NCBI RefSeq assembly: GCF_964355755.1
Contig: NC_092679.1
Coordinates: 13,816,932 to 13,880,931 of the forward strand
Direction: 5' to 3'
From: Antedon mediterranea
Taxonomy: Eukaryota; Echinodermata; Crinoidea; Comatulida; Antedonidae
DNA: 64,000 nucleotides
Part shown: positions 58,751 to 64,000 of the stretch, piece after piece
How the letters are laid out: each line of letters starts with the position of its first letter
Numbering within the stretch: the first letter of the stretch is position 1
Notes under the pieces: model-generated
Told to the model about the DNA's origin: nothing
Database searches by the model: none
What the model saw: only the letters and a program-made list of their open reading frames with translations
Made by a program: the position numbers and the translations under genes

Positions 58751-59480
58751 ATGCCGAAAGCTCCAAGAGGCCGTACAGCGTCGGCTGCGGTCCCAAAAAC
58801 CACTAGGAAGAAGGCAACGCAACGGCGAACAAAGAGACCCCACCACTAAACTACGCCAGACTGGCGGCTGAAGTCGCGAAGGTATTGAAGGCGGGCGAGG
58901 CAACTGGCCCCATGACACCAGACGGCAGTCCTCTAACAACTCAAGCCGCTACCACATGCTTGACTGTGGATAATGCCACACAGGCTCAGCCATTGGACGC
59001 GTCTATAAAGGATACATTGACCTCAGGACTCTGATCAATAACGACAATGATACTCATGGGGTCTCGTTATCAATTATTGATAAACAACTCCGTGTAGAGA
59101 CAGACAACAGTAAGAAAAAGCTAATCACAATTACTGAATGGATGCGGGCAATTACAATATACATGTCCATATTTGTCGGAAAAATCACCTGCCCAATGTT
59201 TGCCTATGCTTAAATATGTCAGCAACATACTAGAATTACATGTTTTGGGGAACCTGAACTGGCGGACCTATGACGAAAGCTTTCGCAAAGCACCACAGGG
59301 CAGGCCTTTAAATTCCGATGTGCTTCACCCAGAGCTTATGTTAAAACTGGCTTCGTTAGGGAATGCATCTTCTTTCAGACCTAACCCTCGTCCACATGGG
59401 CAGCATAATTTTCGTGGCCAACAGATATGTTTAAAATTTAATGCCGGGAAGCAATGCCACGCCCCCACACGCCGCTTCTG
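58751..59480 (+). pseudogene. Gag-like region of the tyrosine-recombinase retrotransposon
   Basis: It starts with a basic segment (MPKAPRGRTASAAVPKTTRK) and shifts frame to YARLAAEVAKVLKAGEATGP. It then gives ITEWMRAITIYMSIFVG and SPAQCLPMLKYVSNILELHV, WRTYDESFRKAP and a C-terminal CLKFNAGKQCHAPTRRF, a partial zinc-knuckle-like end. Similar blocks occur in Gag of DIRS-like elements. At least two frameshifts. Confidence 0.65.
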
Positions 59481-61122
59481 ACATCTGTGTACCGACTGCC
59501 GTCAACCACACCCCAGAATTCAATGCAATAAACCACGAACGACAAGTCTTCAAATCGGCACTCGAGCAAACCCATCTACCCACGCCAGTGGTAATAAATG
59601 AGCATTCATGGTATTTAGCAGGGTATACACAAGAATTGTTTAACGAATTGTTAGTCGGGTTCTCGTTTGGATTCCGTCTCCTCTGTTTAAAGCCCCCGGT
59701 TCCGGGCATCGCCCGCAACCATCCAAGTGCCCTCGATCACCCGATACAGATAGAAGAATTTATTTCTAATGGTTTACGACTCGATAGATTGGCTGGCCCT
59801 TTCGAGTCCCCTCCGTTTGATAAATTGATCTCCTCGCCATTGGGTGTTGTTCCCAAAGCTGAATTAGGCAAATATCGCATTATTCTGGACCTGTCGTACC
59901 CCGGGGGGCTTCTGTCAACTCAGGGATTCCACAGGATGTTTCACGGGTCTCATACGACACAATCAACGATGTAGTTAGATTAGTATTAAAAAATGGACCT
60001 AGGCCATTAATGTCTAAGACTGATATAGAAGACGCCTTCATGGTTATCCCTATTCATCCGGATGATTACCATTTGCTGGGGTTTTCTTGGGACGGCAGGT
60101 TCTTTTATGACCGGTGTTTGCCTATGGGCGCCAGTCGCTCATGCAACATTTTCGAATCATTTAGTAAAGCGTTAGTACAATATGGATACTGCGTAACAAA
60201 TTGAATGTAAGGGATGTATCCCATATTCTGGATGATTTTTTCTTCGTCGGCCCTAAAGATTCCAATGACTGCCACAACTCACTGTCTCAATTTTGATATC
60301 TTTGCGACAAGATCGGGGTTCTTATAAGGCGTCTAAGACTGTAACTCCGACTAATGTCATTACAATATACGGGATTGGGGTGGACACAGTCTTGATGGAA
60401 TGTGGCCTCCCGTTACCTAAGATTACAAAAACTGTAACAAAAATAAATGAATTTTTAAATAGAAAAAAAGTCACACACACAATGGTTGGCCTGCTTAATT
60501 ACGCTTGTAGTGTGGTGGTGCCGGGTAGAGCGTTTTTACGCCGTATATGATAAACCTCCTGTCATTAGCTAAACATCCATCTCATTTCATTTGCTTAACT
60601 TAACTCATGGAGTTAATGACGATTTGTCGATATGGCTAACATTCCTTGAATCTTTTAATGGGAAAGCCCTTATCCTTCCAGAAAAATGGCTAAATTCTTC
60701 GACACTGCGCTTATTGGTTGCGCCGCAGTATTTTGCGACAGATGGTTATACATTGACTGGGGGTCTGACTTTGTAGGTTTTTCGATCGCTGTTTTGGAGT
60801 TATTTCCAATTGTTAATGCCTTAGAAATATTGAGGCATGAGCTCGCTAATCGCCGGATTTTGTTTCGTTGTGATAATTCAGCTGTTGTGGCTGTTATCAA
60901 TGAGAAATCTGCTAAAGACAAAACGCTTTAATGCGTATTATTCGGCGGTTAGTACTAATATGCCTCCAGTATAACATAAAATTCCGTACAATGCATATTT
61001 CTGGAGTAGATAACGTGTTGGCGGATCTTTTATCAAGGAAAAAATTTACAGAGGCTCTGGAATCCATTAATTCTATTAGTCCAAATCTAATTCATGTTCC
61101 GTCCTACCACATTTATATTTAA
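59481..61122 (+). pseudogene. Reverse transcriptase and RNase H of the retrotransposon
   Basis: RT motifs: LGKYRIILDLSYPGG, SKTDIEDAFMVIPIHPDDYH, DRCLPMGASRSCNIFESFSK and the catalytic-type ILDDFFFVGP (near 60228). RNase H-like motifs: ELFPIVNALEI, LFRCDNSAVVAVINEKSAKD and MHISGVDNVLADLLSRKKF, the usual end of RNase H in DIRS-like elements. The frame breaks near 59975, 60205, 60550 and 60930. It once copied the element's RNA to DNA. Confidence 0.8.
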
Positions 61123-61549
61123 TTTATTCCTATTTACAGGTGTTGTGTGTTCCTGCAAACAACATGGTACCCCTTAGCTGTGAAGCTACAACACTCATTC
61201 ACTCGTCATTGGCGCCAGCCACTATTAAGGCGTATCAACGCAATATTCAAAAGTTGGCTTCATGGTTGGGAAAACTCGTTCAGCTCCCTATAAACCCGGC
61301 TACGGTATGCAACTTTTTGGCACATTAACATGGTCTACAATATGCACCTAGAACAATTTCATTTCGTCTGTCTCTTTTATCCACAAACTAGCAGACTTAC
61401 CCGATCCTTGTAATTCGTTTTTGGTTGTAAAAATTTGACGTGGCGTGCATTATGCTTCGGATCGTCCGGATGTACGCTTGCCTATCACTGCAGAAATTTT
61501 GACTACATTGTTAGCGAGTCTAGAGTCGATCGAACCTAGTTTTTCTTAT

Positions 61550-62900
61550 CAGGGGCGCAGCCAGTGGGGGGGGGGGAGGGGTCACGAGGGTCCTGACCCC
61601 CTCCCCCGTTTTTTTTTAGAAAAAAATAAATAAAAACATGAGACAACAATACAGATCAAATCATCCTGGAGATACTGTGGAAGATTACTACCGAGCAGTA
61701 TTACCAAATCTACTTCTTGATCATTTACAAACCGAGTTAAAAACCCGTTTTTCTGCCGATAACAGGCCATGCTTTAAAATATTTGGCGTAGTACCCGAGT
61801 CTATCGTGAAGTGTAATGTTGAAGAAGTCTTCAAGGAACTTGAATTTGGTACGATGATCTGCCAAGACCCGAACATCTTCATTCCGAGCTTCAGTGATGG
61901 AAGCGACTGTGTAAAATTAGTGGATCCAGATGTGTTCCCGAATCGAATGTGCGTGCACTTCTTCTAATCGCGTAGGCCTATGCCCGTAACGTCTACTGAA
62001 GCTGAACGGAGTTTTTCGACTTTGTGGAGAACGAAAACCTGTTTGCGAAATCACATGTCTTATGAGCAGCTTTCGGGATTGTGCCTCATGAATATACACT
62101 TTAACATGAACATTAATACAGAGAATGTCATTCGCGAATTCTGTCTCCAAGCCAAGAAGAATGTTCCAAACTTATGTTTAAAGATGCATCACGCGATGTC
62201 TAGAGCGCCGTTATAGTAACTAACGTAAAATGTATGATAATAATTTAGAAGTTAGTTATTACAATTATGTATAAGCTATCACCTATACTATACATTCGAA
62301 CAAAATAGGTATATTTTTAAACAAAATATTGTATGTACTGGGTATGATAAGCGTCTCACATACACACGGAGCCAAGATAGCTTCTTGGACTTGCACAGTG
62401 TATGAACTCTAACTTTACGGTTCTCATTTAATAATATCACTCCATGCTATCAATATCATTCTAATTTCTTTTTTCAAACTTTTGCAACTCTACGTTCATT
62501 TCATGCAACTTTTGTATTGGTGAAAAGGGAGGAATTCAAATAATTCCTCCTCTTGAGTTTACAACCTCTCTACACAAATCAACAAACAAGCAAGAAAAAA
62601 AGTGTTTGTCTGTGGCAGCCTGGAATATAAAAATGTTCTGTAATGAAAATGAGAGTTGTTTTTTGTTTTCTTTGTTTCAGTTTATTAGTGTTAACATTGT
62701 CATATTTGTGTGTGCGTAAACCGATTCAAATGATCTAGATTGCGCTAGACCGCCAAAGCTTCCAGGAGGCTTCACCCCCTGGACCCCAACCGGGGGCCCT
62801 TGGCGGCCCCCTGGCCCCCAGCCCATGGTTGCTCGCTTCGCTCGCAAAATACTCACATATTGGTTGACCCCCCCTTTAATTCTTTGCTGGCTGCGCCCCT
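61550..62900 (+). mobile_element. hAT-type DNA transposon remnant nested in the recombinase
   Basis: Inverted ends AGGGGCGCAGCCAG (61551-61564) and CTGGCTGCGCCCCT (62887-62900) bound about 1.35 kb. A G/C-rich strip GGGGGCCCTTGGCGGCCCCC lies near the right end. The flanks share CTTAT, but a clean 8-bp duplication expected for hAT is not seen. Removing it rejoins the recombinase frame, showing it is younger than the retrotransposon. Confidence 0.8.
61638..62216 (+). pseudogene. hAT transposase remnant with C-terminal dimerisation motif
   Basis: The first frame (RQQYRSNHPGDTVEDYYRAV) matches the part of ZMYM1-like hAT proteins that precedes the C-terminus. The frame breaks at 61967. Then MPVTSTEAERSFSTLWRTKT and SYEQLSGLCLMNIH give the conserved hAT C-terminal dimerisation block. 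The catalytic N-terminal and central parts are absent, so it is a deletion derivative. Confidence 0.85.
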
Positions 62901-63330
62901 TATAGATTACTTTTCAGGGCCTTTTCCCTTACCGCGTTCCAAGGGTTCTTCCGGATTGGTGAATTGGCCGTAGGTAAAGGGGACGCAGATAAGAAGGTCG
63001 GGCAATGCAGTGATCTATGTCTTTCTGGTAATTCAGCTTCCTTAACTATATACCATCACAAAACCGGCGTAGGTAAGCCCCCTATCCATATTTCATTCAA
63101 TAGTGCCACGGGCGCTCGGTTCTCAGTCCAGTAAAATGTTTACATGATTACACCAAACATTTTCGGCATACCTCTGGTCCTTTGTTCCAACATATCTATG
63201 GACGGTCGGCCGATTGCGGCTCGTTTCATATACGCAAAACTAAAAGAGGCGATTTGTTTCAATGGTCTTGACCCTACATTATAAAGGTCATAGTTTGTCG
63301 GGTTTGTGGCATGTTCACCCAGCAAACTTG

Positions 63331-64000
63331 TATTTTAATTAGTTTTAGTTTAGTAAGTCAAGTTAATCTTTGGATTCTTGATAACCAGGCATATTATATT
63401 TAACATTCAATATATATTTATGTGATTTTATGTAATAACCAAGGTGTTTAGTTAGTAGTAGTTATTGTCCGTACATATACGGTAGGCCTACACTCGATAG
63501 GGGCAGCCCATACATTATGTAGGCCTATACGTCTTAGATGGAACTAAATTAGTTATAGGCTGCCCTATTATTATTACAACTCTAGTATTATATATGATAT
63601 TATGTGTTTCCTCATTTAAATAAATATATGACAATTTCCATCCAACTTGGTGTTATTGTATTTTTCCGTCTGGCCTCTTGCGGCATAAAGGTATATTTTC
63701 GTAGTTACTTTTAATATATACTCACAGCGTTTGAAGAGATGACATATTTGCAAAGATTTTTGTTGAGATACTTTGAATATTATTTTTGCTGAGAAGCAAA
63801 TTTTTAACTGCAGGTATTTTACGGTCTTCTAATGAGGTTAGACTGTTCCAACTTACATCCCTGAAATACAATATAGTTATATTATAATTATATTATATTT
63901 CAGTGAGCAATACTTAGATAATAACATTAGGCCTACAATTACGCCTTGGTTAGACATTGATTTGTCATGTATACAATTACTTTTCAATAACATATAAATA
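63331..64000. other. Right end of window, nothing recognised
   Basis: It is AT-rich with TAGGCCTA words near 63485 and 63520 and a small inverted pair GGGGCAGCCCAT/TAGGCTGCCCTA (63499-63570). The 3' terminus of the retrotransposon may lie here, but no terminal repeat was identified. Confidence 0.35.

Larger units (their letters stand above)
61140..63320 (+). pseudogene. Tyrosine recombinase of the retrotransposon, interrupted by a hAT remnant
   Basis: The N-terminal core-binding part reads HSSLAPATIKAYQRNIQKLA. The catalytic part runs LPITAEILTTLLASLESI up to 61545, stops at the hAT insertion, and resumes at about 62904 with a frame containing AFQGFFRIGELAVG, which holds the first conserved Arg region. 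YHHKTG follows as the Lys-type motif. The H-x-x-R block and the region of the Tyr nucleophile are degraded. It would have integrated the circular cDNA. Confidence 0.7.
57500..63330 (+). mobile_element. Decayed tyrosine-recombinase (DIRS/Ngaro-type) retrotransposon
   Basis: The plus-strand order is an SGNH-hydrolase-like frame (57664 on), a Gag-like region (58751-59480), reverse transcriptase and RNase H (59481-61110), then a tyrosine recombinase (61140-63320) split by a hAT remnant. There is no DDE integrase and no normal LTR. Terminal repeats could not be placed, so both ends are approximate. Frameshifts and stops in all coding parts show it is dead. Presence of an SGNH domain recalls Ngaro-type elements, though its position upstream of Gag should be checked. 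Confidence 0.75.

Noticed and set aside
61545-62903. Exact 8-bp hAT target duplication
   Set aside because: Only CTTAT is shared between the flanks; the full duplication cannot be read.

Overview
This window is a repeat-dense, AT-rich piece of an animal nuclear genome. It has spliced genes with GT-AG introns, metazoan LINE, BEL/Pao, tyrosine-recombinase and hAT-type elements, tRNA-derived SINE-like sequence and many foldback repeats. The frequent TAGGCCTA-type words and the repeat mix suggest a marine deuterostome, perhaps an echinoderm. That placement is an inference. I see no prokaryotic operon, CRISPR array, origin or rRNA gene.

Two host loci can be read, both on the minus strand. (1) A three-exon gene (8011-9189) encodes a 228-residue basic, probably disordered protein. 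Its 23-nt first coding exon has a second copy 1.47 kb upstream (10637-10659) with the same splice phase, so there may be two alternative starts. (2) A receptor-like gene (45210-47562) encodes cysteine-rich GCC2/GCC3-like modules, about eight membrane segments and a short acidic tail. Four phase-matched leucine-rich-repeat exons lie further upstream on the same strand (49583-53511) and may belong to the same gene. A broken copy of its 3' exons lies at 5050-6972, frameshifted and split by a solo LTR.

Mobile DNA fills the rest. 1-5 kb: MITEs and repeat fragments. 9.4-13.4 kb: a tandem array and two foldback elements. 14.05-27.8 kb: one nested block. A minus-strand LINE is interrupted by an 8.17-kb near-palindrome flanked by a perfect 7-bp duplication, by a 1.3-kb solo LTR with a 5-bp duplication, and by a 955-bp inverted-repeat element with a 9-bp duplication. 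29.9-37.0 kb: a very young BEL/Pao retrotransposon with 681-bp LTRs differing at one base, a 5-bp target duplication, and one long reading frame broken only by two TAG codons. 38.1-42.1 kb: a second large foldback, with a fragment of a transposon-type gene in its loop. 47.9-53.4 kb: two TTAA-flanked elements and two SINE-like sequences in the introns of the LRR/receptor region. 54.5-57.1 kb: a decayed LINE. 57.6-63.3 kb: a decayed tyrosine-recombinase retrotransposon with an SGNH-hydrolase-like frame, a 19-bp minisatellite open in all three forward frames, and a nested hAT remnant.

In several places the host reading frame or the empty site can be read across an insertion, so the order of events can be inferred. 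In the nest the LINE came first and the palindrome, LTR and MITE came later. At 61.5 kb the hAT came after the retrotransposon. At 5.5 kb the LTR came after the exon duplication.
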